From Kribbella voronezhensis (lineage in GTDB: Bacteria > Actinomycetota > Actinomycetes > Propionibacteriales > Kribbellaceae), in assembly GCF_004365175.1 (NCBI RefSeq), contig NZ_SOCE01000002.1:806001-870000 (forward strand): DNA of 64,000 nt, given 5' to 3'. Of the stretch, positions 7,076 to 14,028 are shown piece by piece. The position numbers and the translations under genes were made by a program. Under the pieces are notes generated by a model that was not told the DNA's origin, made no database searches, and saw only the letters and a program-made list of their open reading frames with translations. Within the stretch, counting starts at the first letter, position 1, and every line of letters starts with the position of its first letter.

Positions 7076-8169
7076 GCAAGTTCTTCGCCAGCACTCGGGC
7101 CCGGGTCGGGCTGGCGGCGGTGGCGATCGCCGCGGTCCTCCTGGGCGTCGGCTGGTACGTCGTCCGGGACGGATCGTCGACAGGGCCTTCCGGCGCACCA
7201 CCCACGACGGCATCGGCTCCCGTCGACGACAGCAGCCCCGCCGGCGACGGCGCCGTGAACATGGACGGCCGAGCTCCTCTGACCGGCCTGCCCGTGACGA
7301 AGGCGCTGAATCACCCCGCCGTCACGGTGAAGGTCTCCAACACGCCGGACGCGCATCCGCAGCGCGGTCTCGGCTCCGCCGACATCGTCTTCGTCGAGCC
7401 GATCACCGGCGCTACGACGCGGCTCGCGGCGATCTTCCACTCGCAGTTGCCCCCGCAGGTCGGCCCGGTGCGCTCGCTGCGGCCGATGGATGCGCCGCTG
7501 ATCAGCCCGACAAAGGGCGTCATCGCGAACACGATGGCCGACCACTGGGTGCAGCAGTACATCGACCGGGTCGCCGGTCTGGCGAACCTGGGCACCTTAC
7601 GGGTCCCGAGCGGCACCTACTTCATCGACCGCACCCGCCGCGCGCCCAACCACGTCTTCGCCCAGCCGGCCCGGCTGCTCGAGCTGACCGATCGGGTCGC
7701 CCCGCCACCGCCGTACTTCAGCTATGCCGGGGACGTCGCCCACTCCTCGCCGCTGAGCAGCGGGCGGACGGCGACGTCGGTGACCGTCGGGTACGGCGGT
7801 TCGGCGACGGCGACCTGGCGGTACGACGGTGCTTCCGGCCGCTGGTTGCGCGCGGAGAAGTGGGCGGCGCACCGCCTCGAGGACGGGAACCAGGTCTCCG
7901 CGCAGAATGTCATCGTCCTGCACGCCCAGCGCGACCTGAGTTTCCCCCAGGCCAAGTCGTCGATGACGATCCTCGACCTCACCGACGCGTCCGGATCGCT
8001 CCAGCTGTTCACCGGCGGCAAGGTGGTCGACGGCCACTGGACGAAGGCCGGCGTTGACCGGCCCTTCACCTTCACCACCACGACCGGCAAGGCCTTGCTG
8101 CTCGCGCCCGGCACGACCTGGGTCGAATGCGCCCTGCCAGGCATGCCCATCCAGACGGCCGCGAGCTGA
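7066..8169 (+). CDS. DUF3048 (YerB-like) secreted or membrane-anchored protein
   Basis: A 367-residue protein with a hydrophobic N-terminal anchor (residues about 13-32, no lipobox Cys) and a Ser/Thr/Pro linker. The DUF3048 domain starts near APLTGLP and includes PAVTVKVSNTPDAHPQRGL, ADIVFVEPITGATTRLAAIF, GPVRSLRPMDAPL and, at the end, TGKALLLAPGTTWVECAL, all in the normal order. The biochemical role of the family is unknown; it works outside the membrane. GAGGGG precedes the ATG at 7066. The 10-base overlap with the PAP2 gene indicates one operon. Confidence 0.9.
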   Translation: MRMSKFFASTRARVGLAAVAIAAVLLGVGWYVVRDGSSTGPSGAPPTTASAPVDDSSPAGDGAVNMDGRAPLTGLPVTKALNHPAVTVKVSNTPDAHPQRGLGSADIVFVEPITGATTRLAAIFHSQLPPQVGPVRSLRPMDAPLISPTKGVIANTMADHWVQQYIDRVAGLANLGTLRVPSGTYFIDRTRRAPNHVFAQPARLLELTDRVAPPPPYFSYAGDVAHSSPLSSGRTATSVTVGYGGSATATWRYDGASGRWLRAEKWAAHRLEDGNQVSAQNVIVLHAQRDLSFPQAKSSMTILDLTDASGSLQLFTGGKVVDGHWTKAGVDRPFTFTTTTGKALLLAPGTTWVECALPGMPIQTAAS

Positions 8170-8193
8170 GAACCCGCGCAAACGAGGGCCGGC

Positions 8194-8502
8194 TCATGAG
8201 GTACGACGGCGCGGGGCGGCACCCGCTCTGCCGGCGCTGGAGAAGGCGATGGCGACGCCGAGGATGAAGCCCGAGTCGTACCAGTTGCCGTTGTTGTGCA
8301 CGTCGTAGATGCTCACGTCGTCGGTGAAGAGGGACACGATGAACGTGATCGGGCTGATCGCGCCGTGCCAGAGTCCGAGCCAGAAGCCGGCGATGCGGGG
8401 GGCATCGATCTGGGCCACGTTGTTGGGACCGGCCGCGCAGGCCGTCACGACGAGGAGACCGGCGACGGCGAGGACGAGGAAGATGCGGTGTCTGGTGGTC
8501 AT
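8194..8502 (-). CDS. small membrane-associated lipoprotein-like hypothetical
   Basis: A 102-residue protein from the ATG at 8502. Residues 1-21 look like a lipoprotein signal (LLVVTACAAG, possible lipid-modified Cys near residue 22). Then come FWLGLWHGAISPITFIVSLF, a second hydrophobic stretch, and IYDVHNNGNWYDSGFILGVAIAF, a pattern that recurs in a small conserved family of unknown function. The C-terminus is basic. A longer frame upstream to 8709 lacks family-like sequence and overlaps the divergent VOC gene, so I reject it. Confidence 0.75.
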   Translation of the reverse strand: MTTRHRIFLVLAVAGLLVVTACAAGPNNVAQIDAPRIAGFWLGLWHGAISPITFIVSLFTDDVSIYDVHNNGNWYDSGFILGVAIAFSSAGRAGAAPRRRTS

Positions 8503-8677
8503 ACCTTCAGGTTCGCGACCCAGCCGTGGTTGCACTGCTGACTTAGGTCCCGGGTGGTGCAGTCGTCGGTCAGGTTCTTCGGGCCTGGATGACGTTCCGG
8601 CGTGGTAGACATCGCGGGTGCCTGAGGGCGCGGAATGGCCGGTGCGGTCGAGGACCGCAGGACTGGGAGGTTGTCGG

Positions 8678-9082
8678 ATGGGTGTGAAGGAACTCCGGTT
8701 GGTGGTCACGGCGACGGACTACGACGAGGCGGTCGCGTTCTACCGCGACGTACTGGGGCTGGCCGAGCGTGAGTCGTACTCGTCCGAGGACGGCCGGGTG
8801 ATGATCCTGGAGGCCGGTCGCGCGACGCTGGAGATCGCCGACCCGAACCAGGCGGACTTCATCGACAAGGTCGAGGTCGGACGGCGGGTGGCGGGCAAGT
8901 TTCGCGTCGCGCTGGAGGTCGACGACTCCGCCGCCGTCACCGCCCAGCTCGCCGGGGCAGGTGCCAGCGTGATCGCCGAGCCCACCCGAACGCCCTGGAA
9001 CTCCCTCAACGCCCGCCTCGAAACCCCCGGCGGCATCCAGCTCACGCTCTTCACCGAACTCGGTGACGAAGAGCCGGCTTAG
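8678..9082 (+). CDS. VOC-family (glyoxalase/bleomycin resistance-like) protein
   Basis: A 134-residue vicinal-oxygen-chelate fold protein. It shows both beta-alpha-beta-beta-beta modules: ELRLVVTATDYDEAVAFYRDVLGL at the start and RVALEVDDSAAVTAQLAGAGA, then LETPGGIQLTLFTE, in the second half. The C-terminal Glu is in the usual metal-ligand strand, but the N-terminal strand reads LRLVV, without the normal ligand His, so metal binding is uncertain. GGGAGG lies ten bases before the ATG at 8678. Substrate unknown. Confidence 0.85.
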   Translation: MGVKELRLVVTATDYDEAVAFYRDVLGLAERESYSSEDGRVMILEAGRATLEIADPNQADFIDKVEVGRRVAGKFRVALEVDDSAAVTAQLAGAGASVIAEPTRTPWNSLNARLETPGGIQLTLFTELGDEEPA

Positions 9083-9111
9083 CGCACCACGAAGTTGCCG
9101 TGGGCCTCGGA

Positions 9112-9360
9112 TCAGCCCGGTTCGCCGTGGAGTTTGCGGCGGGTGATGACGACGAGGTCGACGGCGGCTACCACGGCCAGCAGGGCCGCGACGAGGATCA
9201 GGGGCAGCGGCAGGTCGAGCAGGGCGAAGACGATTGCCGCGGCGGCACAGACGAGCAGGCCGAAGGTCGCGAGGATCAGGCGCAGCGTCAACGCGCTGCG
9301 CGGGGGAGGCGGTACGCCGTACTGGTTGGTCACGGCCGCCCAACGCTCGTCATGCCGCAT
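9112..9360 (-). CDS. DUF6343 family small membrane protein
   Basis: An 82-residue protein from the ATG at 9360 with two membrane helices (residues about 25-45 and 47-68), followed by a basic tail VVITRRKLHGEPG. This matches the DUF6343 family of actinobacteria: a short N-terminal lead, the ALTLRLILATFGLLVC helix and the RRKxxGEP end. No function is known. A longer frame to 9459 would run through the hairpin-forming tandem repeat at 9382-9431 and is rejected. Confidence 0.75.
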   Translation of the reverse strand: MRHDERWAAVTNQYGVPPPPRSALTLRLILATFGLLVCAAAAIVFALLDLPLPLILVAALLAVVAAVDLVVITRRKLHGEPG

Positions 9361-9381
9361 CCGGTACCCCGGCGGCGCGCC

Positions 9382-9431
9382 GCCACGCGCGCGGGGTTTC
9401 CGCCCCGCCACGCGCGCGGGGTTTCCGCCCC
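9382..9431. repeat. two exact tandem copies of a 25-bp hairpin unit
   Basis: The 25-mer beginning GCCACGCGCGCGGGG and ending TTTCCGCCCC is present at 9382-9406 and, identically, at 9407-9431. Each copy can fold as GCGGGG-TTTCCG-CCCCGC. The array lies between divergent genes (DUF6343 and NIPSNAP), 43 bases before the ATG at 9474. Confidence 0.9.
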
Positions 9432-9473
9432 GGCCCGTCGGGCACCCGACAGCCGACAAGAAGGAGATTCGGG

Positions 9474-9776
9474 ATGATCACCTGTGTGGTCGAGTACGTC
9501 ATCGATCCGGCGAAGATCGAGGCGTTCGAGGAGTTCGGCCGGCGCTGGATCGAACTGGTCGACCGGCACGGCGGCACCCATCACGGCTACTACCTGCCGT
9601 CCGAAGGCGCGAGCGACCGGGCCCTGGCCTTGTTCAGCTTCCCGAGCCTGGCGGAGTACGAGCAGTACCGCGCGCTCTTCGGCGTCGATCCCGATTTCGT
9701 CGCCGCGGACAAGATCCGGGACGAGAGCGGCTGTGTACTGCGTTACGACCGCACGTTCATGCGTCCATTGACCTGA
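9474..9776 (+). CDS. NIPSNAP family protein
   Basis: A 100-residue ferredoxin-like (dimeric alpha/beta barrel) protein. The sequence starts ITCVVEYVIDPAKIEAFEEFGRRW, continues with a GTHHGYYLPSEG turn and LALFSFPSLAEYEQYRALF, and ends with VLRYDRTFMRPL, which is the NIPSNAP pattern. The biochemical role of bacterial members is unclear; they may act as small oxygenase-like or binding proteins. AAGGAG lies seven bases before the ATG at 9474. The 25-bp hairpin repeats sit just upstream and may be part of its 5' leader. Confidence 0.85.
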   Translation: MITCVVEYVIDPAKIEAFEEFGRRWIELVDRHGGTHHGYYLPSEGASDRALALFSFPSLAEYEQYRALFGVDPDFVAADKIRDESGCVLRYDRTFMRPLT

Positions 9777-9840
9777 TTGACCGGCGCCGACCTGGGTACC
9801 TGGTGCCCAGTAATCGAGCGGTTGTTCGACAGGAGGAATC

Positions 9841-10041
9841 ATGGATGTCAACCCGGTGCCCGAGAAGGATCCTGAGGACTGGACGACGGGGGACGAGCCG
9901 ATGACCGGGCCGCAGGCGTCGTACCTCGAGACGCTGGCGCAGGAGGCGGGCGTCGAAGTGCCGGTCGAACTCACCAAGGCCGACGCGTCCCGGATGATCG
10001 ACGAGCTGCAGGCCCGGACCGGCCGGGGTGCCGACAGCTGA
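9841..10041 (+). CDS. DUF3072 family small protein
   Basis: A 66-residue acidic protein. Its core, MTGPQASYLETLAQEAG followed by LTKADASRMIDELQ, is the DUF3072 signature: a two-helix unit similar to the small domains used for DNA or protein contacts. No enzymatic residues are evident. AGGAGGAATC precedes the ATG at 9841. It lies alone between two other small genes. Confidence 0.85.
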   Translation: MDVNPVPEKDPEDWTTGDEPMTGPQASYLETLAQEAGVEVPVELTKADASRMIDELQARTGRGADS

Positions 10042-10148
10042 GTCAGGAAAAGGTGATTAGGCCCGATCGCGGAGGGTACCGGCAGTCGCACAGAGCGTAA
10101 CAAAGTTGCGCAAGGCAAATGCCGAGGACGAAAGGGCGGAACCACCTG

Positions 10149-10388
10149 ATGAGTACCATCACACGACTGATCGCGGCCGCCGGGCTTGCAGTGACGGCCG
10201 TCGTGGGCACCACGACCGCGGCGCACGCACAGACCACCGTCACGACCGGCGTCCAGTCAGAAGGCGAAGTCGCATGCGGTTACGACTACGCCAAGTGCGT
10301 GCAGCAATGGTTCGAGTACGGGGAGAAGTACATCGTCACCCACATCTACTACCGCGGTGGCGGCTACCACTTCTACTGGTGGGGCTGA
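10149..10388 (+). CDS. small secreted protein of unknown function
   Basis: A 79-residue protein with a clear Sec signal peptide (residues 1 to about 28, ending AAHA before QTT). The mature part of some 50 residues has two Cys (ACGYDYAKC), many aromatic residues and an unusual tail YYRGGGYHFYWWG ending at the stop. The two Cys could form one disulfide. I do not recognise a family; it may be an actinobacterial peptide with a surface or signalling role. GGGCGGA lies before the ATG at 10149. Confidence 0.65.
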   Translation: MSTITRLIAAAGLAVTAVVGTTTAAHAQTTVTTGVQSEGEVACGYDYAKCVQQWFEYGEKYIVTHIYYRGGGYHFYWWG

Positions 10389-10466
10389 CGCCCGACTCCG
10401 GGATCCGGCCGCTGGCTTCCTCGACCTACTCCGCCCAGCCAGCGGCCGGTTCCCTGTCAGCGCTGA

Positions 10467-10697
10467 TCAGTCCGGCGGCTCCACCGGGTTCCCCTGCTCG
10501 CCGCTCGTGACGTCCTGCTCACTCGGCGGCTGCCGTCCGTCGTCCTCAACGGGGCCGGGAGAACGCCGTCCGTCATCGTGTTCGACGGTGTCGACGTCTG
10601 CCAACTCCGTCTCGATGTCACCGTTCTCCAACGCATCGTTGACTTCGGTATCACTGACTGTCTTCTGATCGTTCACGCCAGGTCGATCGAAGCTCAT
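10467..10697 (-). CDS. small acidic disordered hypothetical protein
   Basis: A 76-residue protein rich in Asp, Glu, Pro and Gly with no hydrophobic core (for example DALENGDIETELADVDTVEHDDG), so it is probably disordered. Two adjacent ATGs occur; the second, at 10697, is five bases from GGAGG and is preferred. It is on the same strand as, and 40 bases below, the DUF2945 gene, so it may be the last gene of the sigma factor operon. Function unknown. Confidence 0.55.
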   Translation of the reverse strand: MSFDRPGVNDQKTVSDTEVNDALENGDIETELADVDTVEHDDGRRSPGPVEDDGRQPPSEQDVTSGEQGNPVEPPD

Positions 10698-10737
10698 CAT
10701 CGCCTCCAGAGGTATGCCGTTCTTCGGCCAGGTGGTG

Positions 10738-10962
10738 TCAGGACTTCTTGCCGATCCGTCGTAACGCCGACGGTTTGTGGACCGCGGTGCCGCCCGACTT
10801 GTCGCTCCGGACGAGGTACTGCGGTTCGTCGGGGGAGGCGTCGACCGTCCGGCCACCGGCTTCGGTGCGCTCGGTGATCTTGCCTTCCACCTTCCCTTGC
10901 GCGGTACCGCCGTGGCTGTCCCACTCCACGGCATCGCCTTTGCGGAAAGACTCTTCGCTCAT
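10738..10962 (-). CDS. DUF2945 (HVA1 Tudor-like) protein
   Basis: A 74-residue protein matching the DUF2945/HVA1 family: FRKGDAVEWDSHGGTAQGKVEGKITE, then YLVRSDKSGGTAVHKPSALRRI. The fold is a small Tudor/SH3-like barrel. Members are common in stress-associated bacterial loci and in fungi; the biochemical role is not established. Its ATG overlaps the stop of the upstream membrane protein gene by four bases (ATGA), so the two are co-translated, downstream of the sigma factor. Confidence 0.85.
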   Translation of the reverse strand: MSEESFRKGDAVEWDSHGGTAQGKVEGKITERTEAGGRTVDASPDEPQYLVRSDKSGGTAVHKPSALRRIGKKS

Positions 10963-11318
10963 CGTTGCTCCCGGTTCGGTTTGCTGCGATGGCTGCGGTA
11001 GCGGACCACGATCACGCTGGCGGCAACCAGTAACACTGCGAGCAGACCTACGAAGACCAAGGGCGTCCCGGTCCAGTCGCTCGCGTCACCGTCGCTGTCG
11101 CCGGCCGGAAGCGGGCTCGGGCTGGCAGCCGCTACCGAGGCGACCGTCACGGCCGCGGTGTCGCCGCTGGTGTTGCTGGCCGCAGTAGCGGTAGAGGCAG
11201 CGAGCCAGATCCCGCTCACCGCCAGAACGACAGCCGCGGCGACCAGCACGACCCGATCGCCGACGGACATCCGCCCCCGCGGAGTCGCGGGATCGGCTGA
11301 CGTCAGGTGATTGCTCAT
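10959..11318 (-). CDS. two-helix membrane protein downstream of the sigma factor
   Basis: A 119-residue protein with two membrane helices (residues about 20-40 and 80-102), an extracellular-looking Ala/Ser/Asp-rich segment between them and a basic C-terminus YRSHRSKPNREQR. I start it at ATG 11318; an ATG at 11384, three bases below the sigma factor stop, would add 22 residues of unremarkable sequence. A perfect 14-bp palindrome lies just before the chosen start. No known domain. An anti-sigma or sensory role is imaginable only from context. Confidence 0.6.
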   Translation of the reverse strand: MSNHLTSADPATPRGRMSVGDRVVLVAAAVVLAVSGIWLAASTATAASNTSGDTAAVTVASVAAASPSPLPAGDSDGDASDWTGTPLVFVGLLAVLLVAASVIVVRYRSHRSKPNREQR

Positions 11319-11332
11319 GACATCGGGGTAAC

Positions 11333-11346
11333 CGCGGACGTCCGCG
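11333..11346. promoter_or_regulatory. 14-bp perfect palindrome before the membrane protein gene
   Basis: CGCGGACGTCCGCG is self-complementary over all 14 bases and lies 15-28 bases before the start at 11318. It may be an operator; GC-rich palindromes of this size also arise by chance. Confidence 0.3.
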
Positions 11347-11387
11347 ACAAACCTCTGCGGCCCGAACTTATGCAACCTGTCCATGGC

Positions 11388-12197
11388 TCACGCGGTGAGG
11401 GCCGCGCGGAAGAGTTGCATGATCTCGTGCAGCAGCCGGGACACCTGCATCTGGCTGACACCGATCTCGGCGCCGATCTCGGCCTGGGTGCGATGTTCGA
11501 CGAACCGCCGGTGCAGGATCAGCCGCGACCGGTCCGGCAGGTCGGCGACCACCGGCCGCAGTGCCTCGACGTCGTCGACGAGTTCGTAGGTGTCGCGTTC
11601 GTCCGCGATGGTGTTGGCCAGTGACAACGTCGGTGACGCGACGACGTTGGCATCGAGCGAGGTCGGGTGGAAGCAGCCCTGCGCCCGTTGGGCGTCGAGG
11701 ATCTCGGCCACCGGGAGGTCGAGCGCGGTGGCGAGGTCGTCGGCGGTCGGCCAGCGCCGCAGCAGCAGGGCCAGTTCGCCCTCGGCTGCGTTGATCGCGG
11801 ACTGCACGTCCTGGATGTTGCGAGGCGGCCGGACCATCCAGGCCCGGTCGCGAAAGTACCGGCGGATCTCGCCGCGGATCGTCGGCAGTGCATAGGACCG
11901 GAAGTCGGTGTCGTCGCCGGGCCGGTAACCGCGCACGGCCTTAACCAGACCGACGCAGGCGACCTGGTGGACGTCCTCGGTGTCCACTCCTCGCCGGCAG
12001 TACCGCGCGGCCAGCGTCCGCGCCATCGGCAGGCCCGCCAGGATGGCTTCTTCGAGCAGCCGCGCCTTCTGGTACTCCGGTGCGCCTGCGGCAAGTCGCA
12101 GCAGCCGCTCCACTTCGGTGGCCTGCTGATCGCGCAGCGGGCGCGCCGGCGGCCGGACGGAAGTGCTGGGCTGGGGAACTGAATCGCTGATGGCCAT
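11388..12197 (-). CDS. SigB/SigF/SigG-family RNA polymerase sigma factor
   Basis: A 269-residue group 3 sigma factor. Region 2 is clear: DTEDVHQVACVGLVKAVRGY, then DFRSYALPTIRGEIRRYFRDR, which contacts the -10 element. Region 3 follows (RWPTADDLATALDL) and region 4 ends the protein (LPDRSRLILHRRF, TQAEIGAEIGVSQMQVSRLL) and contacts the -35 element. Such factors drive general stress or osmotic responses in actinobacteria and are usually held by an anti-sigma kinase. No RsbW-like gene is adjacent. Start taken at ATG 12197; GTG at 12206 is possible. The genes at 11318-10467 lie downstream on the same strand. Confidence 0.9.
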   Translation of the reverse strand: MAISDSVPQPSTSVRPPARPLRDQQATEVERLLRLAAGAPEYQKARLLEEAILAGLPMARTLAARYCRRGVDTEDVHQVACVGLVKAVRGYRPGDDTDFRSYALPTIRGEIRRYFRDRAWMVRPPRNIQDVQSAINAAEGELALLLRRWPTADDLATALDLPVAEILDAQRAQGCFHPTSLDANVVASPTLSLANTIADERDTYELVDDVEALRPVVADLPDRSRLILHRRFVEHRTQAEIGAEIGVSQMQVSRLLHEIMQLFRAALTA

Positions 12198-12294
12198 GGA
12201 GCACACCCACTCGCCGAACCGGCAGTGTGGCGAGGGGCTGGGCCACGGGCCGGATCGGGCACCCGTACCCAGCTTCTGCCAACCGAATCACGCT

Positions 12295-12330
12295 GTAGCG
12301 CTTCGAGTGCGATGCGAGAAGAAGCGCTAC
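12295..12330 (+). promoter_or_regulatory. 10-bp inverted repeat upstream of the heptose operon
   Basis: GTAGCGCTTC at 12295-12304 and GAAGCGCTAC at 12321-12330 are perfect inverted copies with a 16-base spacer, 64 bases before the start of the nine-gene operon and divergent from the sigma factor. This is a likely operator or promoter-associated site. Confidence 0.5.
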
Positions 12331-12393
12331 TCGACGTGTACGAGCGTTGTGCCCGGGTACCTCCGCTGCTCCCCGGCGAAGGAGGTCAAGCAC

Positions 12394-14028
12394 ATGCGGG
12401 TTCTGGGCGTCAATGCGATCTTCCACGATCCGTCGGCCGCACTGGTCGTCGACGGACGGGTCGTCGCCGCCGCTGAGGAGGAACGATTCAGTCGGCGCAA
12501 GCACGGAAAACGGCCGGTTCCATGGTCGGCGTGGGAACTGCCCGAGCAGTCCATGCGCTGGTGTCTGGACACTGCCGGCCTGCGACCTGAAGACCTCGAC
12601 GCGGTCGGCTACTCGTTCGACCCGTCACTGTGCGTAGACCTGGCCGGGCTCGGCGTCTCCGATCCGGGCGACGCGACCCGGCTCGACTATGCCCGCCGGG
12701 CACCGCGCTTCCTTGCGGCCGCCCTGCCGGGGCTCGATCCGGCGAAGGTCAGGTTCGTTCCTCATCACGTCGCCCATGCGGCTTCGGCCGGCTTGGCAGC
12801 GCCGTACCAGCGCAGCGCCTGTCTGGTGCTCGACGGTCGCGGCGAGCGGGCGTCCCACCTGGCCGGTCTGTACGACGGACCTGAACTGCAGGTCCTCGCC
12901 GCCCAGGACCTGCCGCATTCGCTCGGGCTGCTGTACGAGGACCTGACCGAGCACCTGGGTTTCCTGCGCTCGAGCGACGAGTACAAGGTGATGGCGCTCG
13001 CGTCGTACGGAAAACCGCGGCATCTGGCGGACTTTCGCGAGTTGGTCCGGACGACGGGCGACGGTGGTTTCGTCACCGAGCCGGTGGACTGGTCGGCGTA
13101 CGCGCCCAAGGCGCAGGATGGCATGGAGTTGAGCGACGCCCAGGCCGACCTCGCCTGCAGTGTCCAGCGCCGGCTGGAGGAGGTTCTGCTGGAGCTGACC
13201 GGCTGGCTGCACGAACAGACCGGTGCGAAGGCGCTCACGATGGCCGGCGGTACCGCGCTGAACTGCGTGGCCAATTCGGTGATCGCCCGGCAAGGTCCTT
13301 ACGACCACGTGTGGGTGCAGCCCGCAGCAGGTGATGCCGGTACGGCGCTCGGCGCGGCACTGCATCTCAGCGCAACCGATGGCCGGCCGGACCCGATGCC
13401 GACGGCGGCGCTTGGTCGTGGCTGGAGCGACGACGCACTGGCCGCTCGCCTCCGCCAGGCCGCGTTGCCGTTCGAAACACCGGACGACCTGGCCGCCGTG
13501 GTCGGCCAGGCCCTCGCGGACGACCAGATCGTCGCGTGGTACCAGGGCCGTTCGGAGTACGGGCCGCGGGCGCTCGGTCACCGGTCCCTGCTCGCTCATC
13601 CGGGGCGGCGGCAGAATCTGGAGCGACTCAACGAGATCAAGGGACGCGAGCAGTTCCGCCCGGTGGCGCCGCTGGTTCTCGCGGAGCGGGCGGCGGCCAT
13701 CTTCGACGGACCGTTGCCGAGCCCGTACATGCTGTTCGTGCACGAGGTCGCGTCGGCCTGGCGAGAGCGCATCCCGGCCGTGGTGCACGTCGACGGCACG
13801 GCGCGAATCCAGACGGTCGACCGGGCCGACGAACCGTTGCTCGCGGAGCTGTTGACCGAGTTCGAGCGACGGACCGGGCTGCCGGTCCTGGTGAACACGA
13901 GCCTCAACACGGCCGGCCGGCCGATGGTGGACAGCCCGTCGGACGCGCTCGAACTGTTCGGCTCGACGCCGGTCGGCCTGCTGGTGCTGGGACCTCACGT
14001 CGTCCGCCGGGCCGAGGCGTTCCGATGA
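12394..14028 (+). CDS. carbamoyltransferase (NodU/CmcH family)
   Basis: A 544-residue enzyme that moves a carbamoyl group from carbamoyl phosphate to a hydroxyl of a sugar or antibiotic by way of carbamoyl-adenylate. Residues 1-350 form the Kae1-like domain, with the metal-site motif PHHVAHA at 123-129 and an EEERFSRRKH stretch near residue 29. The C-terminal half has GRSEYGPRALGHRS at 385-398, which binds carbamoyl phosphate/ATP. The ATG at 12394 has GGAGG eight bases upstream; longer frames lack homology. It is the first gene of the heptose operon and overlaps the next gene by ATGA, so its acceptor is probably the operon's glycan. Confidence 0.93.
   Translation: MRVLGVNAIFHDPSAALVVDGRVVAAAEEERFSRRKHGKRPVPWSAWELPEQSMRWCLDTAGLRPEDLDAVGYSFDPSLCVDLAGLGVSDPGDATRLDYARRAPRFLAAALPGLDPAKVRFVPHHVAHAASAGLAAPYQRSACLVLDGRGERASHLAGLYDGPELQVLAAQDLPHSLGLLYEDLTEHLGFLRSSDEYKVMALASYGKPRHLADFRELVRTTGDGGFVTEPVDWSAYAPKAQDGMELSDAQADLACSVQRRLEEVLLELTGWLHEQTGAKALTMAGGTALNCVANSVIARQGPYDHVWVQPAAGDAGTALGAALHLSATDGRPDPMPTAALGRGWSDDALAARLRQAALPFETPDDLAAVVGQALADDQIVAWYQGRSEYGPRALGHRSLLAHPGRRQNLERLNEIKGREQFRPVAPLVLAERAAAIFDGPLPSPYMLFVHEVASAWRERIPAVVHVDGTARIQTVDRADEPLLAELLTEFERRTGLPVLVNTSLNTAGRPMVDSPSDALELFGSTPVGLLVLGPHVVRRAEAFR

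Noticed and set aside
12163-12393. 77-codon N-terminal extension of the carbamoyltransferase
   Set aside because: The extension runs through the divergent promoter region and sigma factor start, has no family-like sequence, and the ATG at 12394 has a good GGAGG site.
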